Positions 7,246-14,989 are shown, counted from the first letter of the stretch. The stretch is DNA of 19,745 bases from Actinomycetota bacterium (GCA_009704515.1 WLDZ01000008.1:1-19745); one strand, 5' to 3'. The notes: generated by a model from the letters alone, not told the origin. Program-made: numbers and translations.

Positions 7246-8234
7246 GTAACTCAACTATCGCTGATTTTAAGTGGGGAATTTTAGGTACCGGAGGAATTGC
7301 TCGCGCATTTGCTAAAGATCTTTCTTTTCTGCAAGGTCATCGGGTAGCAGCAGTTGGTTCGCGTAATGCAGCAAGTGCCGCAGAATTTGTCTCACAATTC
7401 CCTGATGCCACTGGTTACGGTAGTTATGAAGAGCTTGTGGCCGCAGATGTAGATGCCGTTTATGTAGCGACTCCGCATACCTTTCATGCGGAGAATTCAC
7501 TCCTTGCACTTAATGCAGGTAAGCCTGTGCTGTGCGAAAAACCATTCACAATCAACGCGCGAGAAGCGCGTGCGCTTATTGATAAAGCACAGGAACTTAA
7601 GCTGCCTCTTCTCGAAGCAATCTGGACTCGTTTCTTGCCACATATTCAACAGGTGCGAGAGATCCTAAAGAGCAATGCGCTTGGAGAGATTCACACAGTC
7701 ATTGCAGACCATGGCCAATTTCTTCCAGAGGAAATTGCTCCCAGGCTCTGGCGACCCGAACTAGGTGGAGGCGCACTCCTTGATCTAGGTATCTATCCCA
7801 TCACTCTCGCTCATCTTGTTCTCGGTGCACCTCAATCATTTACCGTCTCTGCCACTCTCACTGATGAAAAAGTTGATAATCAGATTTCAATGATTTTTGA
7901 TTATCCGCAAGGGGCGCAAGCATTACTTAGCGCGACAATGCTCAATCGCACAGCGATTTCTGGTGTCATCTCTGGAAGCAAAGCTCGCCTCGAGATGGAT
8001 GGCTTCTTCTTTGCGCCAACAACTATGCGATTAATTTCGCGCGATGGCCAGGTACAAACATTTCCAAATAACTATAAGGGGCTCGGCTTGCGTGAAGAAG
8101 CTGTCGAATTCGCCAGGATGGTTCGTGCTAATGAACTTGAATCACCACTGGCCCCACATGCAATGTCACTAGAAATAATGGAACTTATGGATGCCATCAG
8201 AGAAAAGATTGGCGTCCGTTATCCAACAGAGTAA
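7242..8234 (+). CDS. Gfo/Idh/MocA-family NAD(P)-dependent oxidoreductase
   Basis: A sugar- or diol-type dehydrogenase of 330 residues. The N-terminal Rossmann domain has GILGTGGIA at about 12-20, AVGSRN, YVATPHTFHAENSLLAL, and the family hallmark CEKPF. The C-terminal alpha/beta domain contains EAIWTRFLPH and GGGALLDLGIYPITLA. The last two resemble the dimeric dihydrodiol dehydrogenase / D-xylose dehydrogenase subgroup; the Asp and Tyr near DLGIYP are in the usual catalytic region. The substrate is not predictable, although an inositol or sugar substrate is common in the wider family. The start ATG overlaps the upstream stop by 4 nt; AAGGAG at 7220-7225 is too distant to be a standard Shine-Dalgarno, so coupling is likely. 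It converges on the glucokinase gene with 7 bp between stops. Confidence 0.9.
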   Translation: MSNSTIADFKWGILGTGGIARAFAKDLSFLQGHRVAAVGSRNAASAAEFVSQFPDATGYGSYEELVAADVDAVYVATPHTFHAENSLLALNAGKPVLCEKPFTINAREARALIDKAQELKLPLLEAIWTRFLPHIQQVREILKSNALGEIHTVIADHGQFLPEEIAPRLWRPELGGGALLDLGIYPITLAHLVLGAPQSFTVSATLTDEKVDNQISMIFDYPQGAQALLSATMLNRTAISGVISGSKARLEMDGFFFAPTTMRLISRDGQVQTFPNNYKGLGLREEAVEFARMVRANELESPLAPHAMSLEIMELMDAIREKIGVRYPTE

Positions 8235-8241
8235 TCGCGTC

Positions 8242-9186
8242 CTACTTACGAGCTAGATCTGCTGCTCCAACTAAGCCAGCACTATTTCCTAAAGTTGCCG
8301 CAATAATTCTTGGCGATGGGTGCTTTCCTGCGAATGGAAGATATCGCTCTAGCGCATCCCTGGTTGGTGCCAAGAGAATCTCTCCCGCATCGATTACTCC
8401 ACCACCGATTACAACAATCTCTGGATCCAAGATTGCTGAAAGAGATGCAATACCCGCTCCTAACCATTGTGCAGTTGTTTTGAAGGCGGCAAGTGCGACT
8501 TGATCTCCATCTCGCGCAGCATCAGTAATTGCTTGACCCGTTAAGCCTTCAAGGGATCCATCACCGCGTGAAAGCAGATTACGCGCAAGATCTGGACTCG
8601 CCGCAATTGCTTCACGCGCATGGCGAAGCAACGCATTGCCAGATGCATATTGTTCGAAGCATCCTCTCTCTCCGCAACCACAGAGATGGCCTTCAGGAAG
8701 AACGCGTAAGTGGCCGATCTCGGCTGCAACTCCATATGCGCCTCGCAATAAACCACCATTAACAATGATGCCACCGCCGATACCTGTACCAACTGTCACC
8801 ATCAATAAATTTGAACTTCCCTGACCTGCACCGAAGCGAAGTTCGCCCCATGCTGCGGCATTGGCATCATTTTCTAGGATGATGGGAAGATCAATAAACT
8901 TGCGAAGCTCGCTTTCAAGATTTACGCCGTTCCATGCAGCAATATTTGGTGTTGCTAGCATTGTCTTACGATCTGATGAAACGAAACCAGCGGCTGATAA
9001 TCCGATGCTCTCAACTTTATGATCAGCCAATAGCTCTTTAGCGACTTCGGCAATAGTGGCGATTAACTGCGCGCCGCCTTCGCGTGGCGTATCACGTCTG
9101 GCGCTCTTTAGAAGATTTCCTTCGATATCAACAACGCCGCCGAGAACTTTCGTTCCACCAATATCAACTCCGATTGTGTAGGACAT
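8242..9186 (-). CDS. glk: ROK-family glucokinase
   Basis: Phosphorylates glucose to glucose 6-phosphate in the cytosol, feeding glycolysis and also Ino1. The 314-residue protein shows all ROK kinase features: phosphate loop DIGGTK (8-13), ENDANAAAWGE (catalytic Asp107), VGTGIGGGI (132-140), EIGHLRV (Glu156, His159) and the zinc motif CGCGERGCFEQYASG (Cys169, Cys171, Cys176), plus VVIGGGV near the end. No N-terminal helix-turn-helix is present, so it is a kinase and not a ROK repressor. The phosphate donor may be ATP or polyphosphate; this is not decided here. The start is ATG 9186, 11 bp after the stop of the SRPBCC gene, and the pair forms one unit. Related actinobacterial clusters place glk between plsC and pimB', as seen here. 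Confidence 0.94.
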   Translation of the reverse strand: MSYTIGVDIGGTKVLGGVVDIEGNLLKSARRDTPREGGAQLIATIAEVAKELLADHKVESIGLSAAGFVSSDRKTMLATPNIAAWNGVNLESELRKFIDLPIILENDANAAAWGELRFGAGQGSSNLLMVTVGTGIGGGIIVNGGLLRGAYGVAAEIGHLRVLPEGHLCGCGERGCFEQYASGNALLRHAREAIAASPDLARNLLSRGDGSLEGLTGQAITDAARDGDQVALAAFKTTAQWLGAGIASLSAILDPEIVVIGGGVIDAGEILLAPTRDALERYLPFAGKHPSPRIIAATLGNSAGLVGAADLARK

Positions 9187-9197
9187 AAGTCTTTAAA

Positions 9198-9632
9198 CTA
9201 TTCGAAGTGTGACTTGAGCTCTGCGAGAGCGCTATCAATCGTTGCTTTCTCGGTCTTTGCGATCATCATGCGCGGAACTGGCATCGAAAGTTCCACTCCA
9301 AGTTGGTATGTGACCTCAGTTGTGTCGCTATCAATAGCCTTGAGAAGATATTTTCCATCCATCGCAGTCATCAAATCTGCTTCATCAAGAGAGAAGGAGA
9401 TTTCCGCGGGAGCGCCCGACCAATCGTATTCAAGGGTGGCGCGATCTTTCATGACACCAGCATCAACCGAGACATTGGCCTTGATGGCGCGTCCCTGGTC
9501 GTCGCTTTCGGTGACTTCGACCTTCTTGATTGAGCTCAGCCATTGCGGGTAGGCAGCGATATCAGTGAGCTGGGCTGCCACATCGGCTAGAGGGGCATCA
9601 ACGATTACCGTTCCAGTTGAATATTCAGACAT
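9198..9632 (-). CDS. SRPBCC (START-like) lipid/polyketide cyclase-type protein
   Basis: A 144-residue single-domain protein with the START/Bet v1-like layout. It opens with YSTGTVIVDAPLADVAAQLTD, then YPQWLSSIKKVEV, a central beta-rich stretch, and a long C-terminal helix (KTEKATIDSALAELKSHF). This matches the polyketide cyclase/dehydrase and lipid transport family, and the small actinobacterial proteins of the Rv2185c (TB16.3) type. Such proteins bind a hydrophobic ligand; the ligand is unknown. Its place next to fadD and near pimB' matches the mycobacterial arrangement (from memory), which suggests a lipid-related role. Start ATG 9632 has TAAGCT 6 nt upstream and is divergent from fadD across only 55 bp. 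Fold likely, function unknown. Confidence 0.85.
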   Translation of the reverse strand: MSEYSTGTVIVDAPLADVAAQLTDIAAYPQWLSSIKKVEVTESDDQGRAIKANVSVDAGVMKDRATLEYDWSGAPAEISFSLDEADLMTAMDGKYLLKAIDSDTTEVTYQLGVELSMPVPRMMIAKTEKATIDSALAELKSHFE

Positions 9633-9687
9633 TCCACAAGCTTACAACCCTTTCCAAAATCTGCCTCTCGGCGCTAGCGTTGCCTCC
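9633..9687. promoter_or_regulatory. 55-bp divergent leaderless promoter between the SRPBCC gene and fadD
   Basis: On minus, TAAGCT (9639-9644) lies 6 nt before ATG 9632. On plus, TAGCGT (9675-9680) lies 7 nt before ATG 9688, with TTTCCA (9651-9656) 18 bp upstream as a possible -35. Neither start has a standard Shine-Dalgarno, and the two promoters overlap back to back. Confidence 0.45.
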
Positions 9688-11478
9688 ATGAATGAAATAA
9701 CTACTCCAGTCCTCGTCCCTGCTGCCACGCAAGGAAACCTCACCAATCTCATCGCAGAGCGCGCCCAATTCGAACCAGAGCGCATCACAATCTCTCGCCC
9801 ATTAGGTGAAGGTTGGCAACCACTGACTGCTCGCGAAGTTGAATCAGATGTTCGTGCAGCTGCTAAAGGTCTCGTTGCAGCAGGTGTTCAGATTGGTGAT
9901 CGCGTCGCGATTATGGCGAGAACGCGTTATGAGTGGACCATTCTTGACTTTGCATCTTGGTATGCAGGTGCAGTTGTTGTCCCAATTTATGAAACATCTT
10001 CACCAGAGCAGGTTGATTGGATTCTTAATGACTCCGGATCGGTTGCGCTCTTTGTAGAAACACCAATCCTTCGCGAAACTGTTGCGCCAGTAATTCCTGG
10101 ACACACAAAGCACATCTGGGTAATGACAGATGATGTTCTCGAAGTTCTCCGCCGCGCTGGTGAAGGTGTGAGCGACGATGAGATTGAACGTCGTCGTGCC
10201 GCACTTACCCCTGATTCTCTGGCAACTCTCATCTACACCTCAGGAACAACAGGTCGACCAAAGGGTGTTCAACTTACACATGGAAACTTCCTCTCTGAGT
10301 GCGGCAATGTTGTTCAGGGTGCAAGTGATCTCTTCCTAAAAGAAGGTGGATCAACGCTTCTCTTCCTTCCTGTTGCTCACGTCTTTGGCCGCATGGTGCA
10401 GATTGGTTCAATCACTGCTGGTCTTCACTTGGCTCACTGTGGCGATCCTGCAACGCGCTTACCGCTAGATCTCGCTTCATTTAAGCCAACATTCGTACTT
10501 GCAGTTCCGCGTATCTTCGAAAAGGTATATAACGGAGCTGAAGCAAAAGCAGAAGCAGCGGGTAAAGGAAAGATTTTCCGCAAGGCTGCTGAAGTTGCAA
10601 TTGCTTATAGCGAAAATATGGATGCAAAGAAATTCAAGCCAGGACTTGCCCTTAAGCACAAACTCTTCGATGCTCTCGTGTATTCAAAGATCCGTACAGG
10701 ACTGGGTGGCCGCGTTGAGGCTGCAATCTCTGGTGGTGCTCCGCTCGGTGCACGACTTGGTCACTTCTACCGCGGTGCAGGTATCACAATTCTTGAAGGT
10801 TATGGCCTTACCGAGACCACTGCAGGTGCAACTCTTAACTTGAGTTCAGCACTTCGTATTGGTTCTGTTGGTCGTCCAATTCCAGGAACCTCTATCAAGA
10901 TTGCCGAGGATGGAGAAGTTCTCATCGGTGGAGCAATCGTGATGAAAGGCTATTGGCAGAACGATGCCGCCAATCAAGAAGTCTTCGCGGATAAGTGGTT
11001 TAGATCTGGTGATTTAGGACGCTTAGATGAAGATGGATTCCTTTACATCACAGGGCGTAAGAAAGAACTTATCGTTACTGCGGGTGGAAAGAATGTCGCT
11101 CCTGCTGTTCTTGAGGATCGACTTCGCGCCCACCCACTAGTCAGCCAATGCATGGTCGTCGGTGATAACCAACCATTTATTGCTGCTCTCATCACAATTG
11201 ATCCTGACATGGTCAAGGGTTGGATTGCTGCAAATAACAAGACTGGTGCAACGATTCCATCACTCGTGAATGACCCCGATCTAATTGCTGTGATTCAAAC
11301 AGCGGTAGATGAAGCAAATAAGGCGGTCTCGAAGGCTGAATCAATCCGAAAGTTTGCTCTCCTGCCAACCGATTTCACTATCGCAGATGGTCAGCTGACT
11401 GCCAAGCTCTCAGTCAAGCGTCACGTAGTCGCTGAACAGTTTGCATCGACTATCGCAGGCTTGTATTCAAAAGAGTAA
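9688..11478 (+). CDS. Long-chain fatty-acid-CoA ligase (FadD15-like AMP-binding protein)
   Basis: Activates fatty acids to acyl-CoA through an acyl-adenylate. The 596-residue protein has the ANL motifs in order: YTSGTTGRPKG (about 183-193, the phosphate-binding loop), a PVAHVFGR segment, SGGAPLG, GYGLTETT (about 371-378), WFRSGDLGRLDEDGFLYITGRKKELI (Asp442 region), GGKNVAP, and the C-terminal LTAKLSVKR. Overall it resembles M. tuberculosis FadD15. ATG 9688 is chosen because the longer frame to 9565 would run over the divergent SRPBCC gene and lacks family similarity; MNEITTPVLVPA also fits family N-termini. It looks leaderless (TAGCGT 7 nt before ATG). The two-component kinase starts 5 nt after the stop, so they are probably cotranscribed. 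Family very sure; chain-length preference unknown. Confidence 0.94.
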   Translation: MNEITTPVLVPAATQGNLTNLIAERAQFEPERITISRPLGEGWQPLTAREVESDVRAAAKGLVAAGVQIGDRVAIMARTRYEWTILDFASWYAGAVVVPIYETSSPEQVDWILNDSGSVALFVETPILRETVAPVIPGHTKHIWVMTDDVLEVLRRAGEGVSDDEIERRRAALTPDSLATLIYTSGTTGRPKGVQLTHGNFLSECGNVVQGASDLFLKEGGSTLLFLPVAHVFGRMVQIGSITAGLHLAHCGDPATRLPLDLASFKPTFVLAVPRIFEKVYNGAEAKAEAAGKGKIFRKAAEVAIAYSENMDAKKFKPGLALKHKLFDALVYSKIRTGLGGRVEAAISGGAPLGARLGHFYRGAGITILEGYGLTETTAGATLNLSSALRIGSVGRPIPGTSIKIAEDGEVLIGGAIVMKGYWQNDAANQEVFADKWFRSGDLGRLDEDGFLYITGRKKELIVTAGGKNVAPAVLEDRLRAHPLVSQCMVVGDNQPFIAALITIDPDMVKGWIAANNKTGATIPSLVNDPDLIAVIQTAVDEANKAVSKAESIRKFALLPTDFTIADGQLTAKLSVKRHVVAEQFASTIAGLYSKE

Positions 11479-11483
11479 CTTTC

Positions 11484-12089
11484 TTGGATAGCGCGAGCGA
11501 GCGAATTGCTCTCGCTCGCGCTCTCCATGATGGATTTGCTCAGGATTTAGTAGCCCTGCGTTTTCGCGTCGAATTCCTTGCGGACAGCCCATCTATTGAC
11601 GGTAAAGACGCTCAAGAGCTGAAGAAGATATCGCTAGAGATTTCGCAAATAACGGAGAAGGTTCGGCGTGAACTTTTCAATCTGCGTGAACCCGTCTCTT
11701 CTAGGCAGAGCGCCGCAGATTTCGATGCATCTATTGAAAGTGTAATTGCGCCGTTTCGAAACCAGATAGAGATTGATTGCTCATCTTCTTATCTTTCGTT
11801 GCCGGCTCATCTCTGTGAACTACTGCTCCATGTCACTCCTGAGTTGATACGAAATACGCTCAAGCATGCTGGGGCTTCCCGCATTGATATCGCTATTGCA
11901 CAGTTGGAGAATTCACTGCAATTCACCTTTTCAGATAATGGCAGCGGTGGGGCTCAAGAAAGCGAGCTCAGATACGGGCTCACTGGGATTCGCGAGTTAG
12001 TAGAACTTAACCAAGGTAATTTTTCGATTATCAATAAAGGTGGCGCTGAAATATGTCTGAACTTTCCCAGCCAAGGATCCTTGTTGTAG
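11484..12089 (+). CDS. Sensorless NarL-type (HisKA_3) histidine kinase
   Basis: A short cytosolic kinase of 201 residues consisting only of a dimerization/phosphoacceptor domain and an ATPase domain. The phosphoacceptor is His15 in ALARALHDGFAQ, typical of HisKA_3. The coiled-coil dimerization region runs to about residue 70. The ATPase part has PELIRNTLKHAGAS (N box, Asn124), FSDNGSG (Asp151) and RYGLTGIRELV (G2 box, 163-173). No membrane segment, PAS or GAF domain is present; only 14 residues precede the key His. The start is TTG 11484, the only plausible one; the gene begins 5 nt after the fadD stop. An 11-bp perfect inverted repeat lies over codons 3-13. The gene overlaps the response regulator start by 37 nt. 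Input must come from a partner protein or from the cytosol. Confidence 0.85.
   Translation: MDSASERIALARALHDGFAQDLVALRFRVEFLADSPSIDGKDAQELKKISLEISQITEKVRRELFNLREPVSSRQSAADFDASIESVIAPFRNQIEIDCSSSYLSLPAHLCELLLHVTPELIRNTLKHAGASRIDIAIAQLENSLQFTFSDNGSGGAQESELRYGLTGIRELVELNQGNFSIINKGGAEICLNFPSQGSLL
11491..11521. repeat. Perfect 11-bp inverted repeat at the 5' end of the kinase gene
   Basis: gcgcgagcgag (11491-11501) and ctcgctcgcgc (11511-11521) are exact reverse complements with a 9-nt loop. The stem is very GC-rich, lies 5-35 nt after the TTG start and 13 nt after the fadD stop. No T-run follows, so it is not a normal terminator, but it could reduce kinase translation or protect fadD mRNA. Confidence 0.8.
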
Positions 12090-12679
12090 ATGATCACCAG
12101 ATAATTCGCGCTGCATTGATCCACGCGCTTTCGGTGCATGGATGTACGGATGTTTCTCAAGCAAATTCCTTCACACGAGCTACCGATTTAATTTCGCAGC
12201 AAAGCTTCACCCTAATAATCGTAGATCAGCATCTTGGCGATGGAGAAGGAATAAATCTTGCAGAGCTCGCCCTGAAGCGTAATCCAGAGGTAAAGCTTGC
12301 CCTCTTCACTTTTGAAGCTAGCTGGGCAGTTATTGAGCGAGCTAGAGCTCATGGATTTTCGCTCTTCATCTCTAAAGAAACCTCACTCAGTACCATCATG
12401 TCAGCTCTCGAAGTGGTGGTGCATTCCCCTGGAGGAATGGCAATCTATGCACCGTCAATTCCTAAAATGAGTGCGCTCCTCTCTCCACTTACCAAGAGCG
12501 AGATTGAAGTCTTATCCTTACTGAGCCAAGGTTTAACGGCGAGAGAGATTTCTGTTATTCGATATAACTCTGAAGCGACCATCAAGAGCCACGTTGCGGC
12601 TATCTTACGAAAACTTGGATCACGAAATCGAGTTGAAGCTATTCGAAAGGCCCGTGAAATGTCTCTGATTTCTACTTAG
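12053..12679 (+). CDS. NarL/LuxR-family response regulator
   Basis: A DNA-binding response regulator of 208 residues, partner of the kinase encoded just upstream. The receiver domain has the acidic pair Asp13-Asp14 (ILVVDDHQ), phosphoacceptor Asp58 (LIIVDQHL), Thr86 (LFTFEAS) and Lys108 (ISKET), so all key residues are present. The C-terminal LuxR-type helix-turn-helix covers about 145-205: LTKSEIEVLSLLSQGLTARE, then SEATIKSHVAAILRKLGSRNRVEAI. ATG 12053 lies 37 nt inside the kinase gene; a later start would lose the first beta strand, so the long overlap looks real. GGTGG about 9 nt before it may act as a weak Shine-Dalgarno. Its stop overlaps the convergent pimB' stop by 8 bp. Targets are unknown; the setting suggests lipid or envelope genes. 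Confidence 0.92.
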   Translation: MSELSQPRILVVDDHQIIRAALIHALSVHGCTDVSQANSFTRATDLISQQSFTLIIVDQHLGDGEGINLAELALKRNPEVKLALFTFEASWAVIERARAHGFSLFISKETSLSTIMSALEVVVHSPGGMAIYAPSIPKMSALLSPLTKSEIEVLSLLSQGLTAREISVIRYNSEATIKSHVAAILRKLGSRNRVEAIRKAREMSLIST

Positions 12680-13823
12680 TAAAGAGAGAATTAAACTCCC
12701 GCGACCAACGTTTCCACTCCCAATTTTCAATAATCCACTCTCGTCCACGCTTGCCCATTCGCACACCCATTTCCGGATCGCGCAACAAACGAAGAATTGC
12801 ATCTGCTACATCACTTGGATCGCGCCCATCCACTGCAAATCCTGTCTCGCCTTCGAGTAAAGCATCAGGTGCTCCCCCAGATTTTCCACCAACTACAGGC
12901 AAGCCGCAGGCACTTGCCTCAAGATAGACGATTCCCAATCCTTCAACTTCCAAACCTGCCAATCGAGAACGGCTAGGCATTGCAAAGATTTCACCGAGAC
13001 CAATAAATTGAGGGATCTCTTGATAAGGGACTCTGCCCACAAAAGAAATATGCGATAAGACATCTAATTGAATCGCTCTCTTGTGAATGTATTCAAGGTG
13101 CGGACCCACGCCGACAAATAGTAAGTGGACATCTGGAAACTCTTTGATAATCAAAGGTAGCGCTTCTACTAATGTGTCTTGACCTTTTCTATGCACCAAA
13201 CGGCCCACGCTGACAATTACACGCTTCCCTTCGAGTTCAATTCTTCTTCGCAAATCCGATAAATCGCTTTGTGGAGAGAAATGAATTGTGTCTATTCCCG
13301 GAGCTATATGCACCATAGAACGTTGATTGCTCTCCTTAAGTGCTCTCGAGATTTCACTCCTGGTGTATTCACCGAGAAAAGTCATGACATCCAGACCTGA
13401 TCCGATTCGTCTGAGAAGAAAGTTAAATGGCCACACTTTTGCCCACCAGACTTCATGGCCGTGAGTGAGTGCAACTAAATGTTTTGCACCCGCCTTTCTT
13501 AATCCGTGAGCAAGAAGTCCGAGTGGCGCAGCAGCGCCAAAGAAAATTGACTTGAAGTCCTCTTCGCGCACAAGTGCCTGGGTGTTTCTCAGGACTCTCG
13601 GCGAAGGTAGAAGAATCTTCGATTTATCTCGAATTACGGTGACGCCAAAGGTTTTAAGCCATCGCTGATCGAACTCTGTAGTGTCACCTTGAGAGGATGT
13701 ATAGACCGTTACAGAACCATGTGGCATACGCTCAATGAGACCGTGAATAAAAGTTTCGATACCGCCAGCGCGTGGACCGAAATCATTGGTGATGCATAGA
13801 ATGCGAGGAAAGTCAGAGGACAT
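12672..13823 (-). CDS. pimB: GT4 glycosyltransferase, PimB'-like GDP-mannose-dependent mannosyltransferase
   Basis: Probably adds the second mannose to phosphatidylinositol monomannoside at the cytosolic face of the membrane, in phosphatidylinositol mannoside synthesis. The 383-residue GT-B protein has the N-terminal donor/acceptor loop NDFGPRAGGIETF (about 13-25), LTHGHEVWWAK (119-129), VHIAPGID, VGRLVHRKGQDTLVEA (Arg208, Lys213) and the E-x7-E motif in EVEGLGIVYLEASACGLPVV (Glu294, Glu302). It resembles M. tuberculosis Rv2188c and corynebacterial PimB'. Start ATG 13823 overlaps the TAA of the NlpC/P60 gene by one base (TAATG), so the two are coupled. Its stop overlaps the response regulator on the other strand. 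GT4 family very sure; the exact acceptor is inferred from similarity and context with Ino1 and the NlpC gene. Confidence 0.88.
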   Translation of the reverse strand: MSSDFPRILCITNDFGPRAGGIETFIHGLIERMPHGSVTVYTSSQGDTTEFDQRWLKTFGVTVIRDKSKILLPSPRVLRNTQALVREEDFKSIFFGAAAPLGLLAHGLRKAGAKHLVALTHGHEVWWAKVWPFNFLLRRIGSGLDVMTFLGEYTRSEISRALKESNQRSMVHIAPGIDTIHFSPQSDLSDLRRRIELEGKRVIVSVGRLVHRKGQDTLVEALPLIIKEFPDVHLLFVGVGPHLEYIHKRAIQLDVLSHISFVGRVPYQEIPQFIGLGEIFAMPSRSRLAGLEVEGLGIVYLEASACGLPVVGGKSGGAPDALLEGETGFAVDGRDPSDVADAILRLLRDPEMGVRMGKRGREWIIENWEWKRWSREFNSLFTK

Positions 13824-14896
13824 TAGAAACGGCGAACCGCGACTAATCTCTTTGAGCCCATCGCTGAAGCACTTGCAATCTTGACACGAGAACCTGATCG
13901 AGGAGCATGCACCATCTTGCCGCCCCCGATATAGATTCCAACGTGAGAAACGGGGCGACCGAAGAAGAGAAGATCTCCGGGCTTCTTTTGGCTAAATGAA
14001 ATTGATTTACCCATTCGTGATTGTGCTGCAGAAGAATGTGGCAGATTGACTCCGGCGGTCTGGAAAGCGCGCATGGTTAGACCTGAGCAATCCCAATTAA
14101 CCATTCCATCTGCTCCGAAGACATATCGATCACCAATTTGCTTGAAAGCAAACTTGATAGCTAACCCGCCGCGACCTGATGCCACGTTAAGGGTTTTTGC
14201 CCGTTTGATTGAGTCAGCTTGGTCAGCGTCTTCACGCTCGCGGGCAAGGCGAGCCAATCGCTCGCGATCTTCTTTCTTAAGAGTCGCTAGTAGCTTCTCG
14301 GCTTTAACTAATTTTGCTCGAGCTGCGGCGCTCTGTTGCGCCAATCGCTTCTCTAAACTTTTTACCTGCGCAAGTCGATCAGATACTGTCAATGATGTTG
14401 CATTGAGCGCTTGGGTAGCACTTTGCAGTTTCTTTAACTGAATAGATTTCCTTCGAGTGATTGATTCCAAAGTTCCAGCTGATGAAAGATAGAGAGCGGG
14501 GTCGCTAGAAAAAAGAAGTTCCAAGCTTTGACTCAGTGAGCCAGACTTATACTGACTGACGGCTATTGCACCCAGTGAACGCGAAATCGAATCAACATTC
14601 TTTCCCTGAATCTCAGCTTGGGCTTGAATTCCCTGAAGGCTTCTCTGCAGGGCTGCGAGCTTCACTTTTGCCTCTTGTGCTCCTTCGGCCGCCGCCGTTG
14701 CCTCTTCTTCAAGAGAGATCACCTGGGCTTGAATCTGACTTAAGGAAGGAGCTGCAGATGCCTGTGGCGCCAGGAGGAGCGAGAAAGCCATCACTGGAGC
14801 CATTACTCGAGCCATTACTCGAGCTATGAGCAGCGCTAGAGATGCGGCTGAGTGAGAGCTCTGGCTCTTGAAAGACTCAGCACTTTGGACAGTCAT
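13823..14896 (-). CDS. Secreted NlpC/P60 peptidoglycan hydrolase with N-terminal coiled coil
   Basis: A wall hydrolase of 357 residues expected to act outside the membrane on peptide stems of peptidoglycan. A long N-region leads to a hydrophobic signal core (about 18-43) and a likely cleavage after ASA at 49. Residues 51-232 are a coiled-coil region rich in Ala, Gln, Lys and Glu. The catalytic domain (about 240-357) has the NlpC/P60 triad: Cys270 in WDCSG, His318 in VSHVGIYIG and His330 in MVHAPRSG. This resembles RipA/RipB-type and Rv2190c proteins, where the coiled coil can inhibit or anchor the enzyme. The signal region carries a 12-bp tandem repeat. ATG 14896 has TAGCCT 7 nt upstream; internal ATGs in the repeat are possible alternatives. 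It is coupled to pimB' by TAATG. Confidence 0.92.
   Translation of the reverse strand: MTVQSAESFKSQSSHSAASLALLIARVMARVMAPVMAFSLLLAPQASAAPSLSQIQAQVISLEEEATAAAEGAQEAKVKLAALQRSLQGIQAQAEIQGKNVDSISRSLGAIAVSQYKSGSLSQSLELLFSSDPALYLSSAGTLESITRRKSIQLKKLQSATQALNATSLTVSDRLAQVKSLEKRLAQQSAAARAKLVKAEKLLATLKKEDRERLARLAREREDADQADSIKRAKTLNVASGRGGLAIKFAFKQIGDRYVFGADGMVNWDCSGLTMRAFQTAGVNLPHSSAAQSRMGKSISFSQKKPGDLLFFGRPVSHVGIYIGGGKMVHAPRSGSRVKIASASAMGSKRLVAVRRF
14787..14822. repeat. Three 12-bp tandem repeats in the signal peptide of the NlpC/P60 gene
   Basis: On plus: gccatcactgga, gccattactcga, gccattactcga; the last two are identical and the first differs at two positions. A degenerate copy (gctatgagcag) follows. 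On the coding strand they give ARVM-ARVM-APVM in the hydrophobic core (about residues 26-37). Each unit is in frame, so gain or loss changes core length by four residues. Confidence 0.85.
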
Positions 14897-14903
14897 AGCT
14901 CCA

Positions 14904-14909
14904 AGGCTA
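14904..14909 (-). promoter_or_regulatory. Putative -10 box for the NlpC/P60-pimB' operon
   Basis: TAGCCT on the minus strand lies 7 nt before ATG 14896. The GGAG between them is only 2 nt from the ATG, too close to work as a normal Shine-Dalgarno, so leaderless initiation is favoured. The 93-bp gap to the RibD-like gene (14897-14989) holds nothing else clear. Confidence 0.4.
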
Positions 14910-14989
14910 ACCAGGGTGGGCGCTTGGTCTCAACTTATAGCCTCTCTTTACGCTCAATAAATCTTGTGAATTGGCCATATCCTTCGCAA

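Noticed and set aside
9565..9687. Longer N-terminus for the acyl-CoA ligase
   Set aside because: It would overlap the divergent SRPBCC gene, lacks family similarity, and a better start with a promoter box exists at 9688.
11484..12089. Kinase as a fragment of a fadD fusion or a frameshifted larger sensor kinase
   Set aside because: The fadD C-terminus is complete, and the kinase has whole HisKA_3 and ATPase domains; no leftover sensor sequence lies upstream.
14046..14441. 131-codon plus-strand frame inside the NlpC/P60 gene
   Set aside because: The opposite strand carries the catalytic triad and coiled coil; this frame has an arginine/serine-rich shadow composition.
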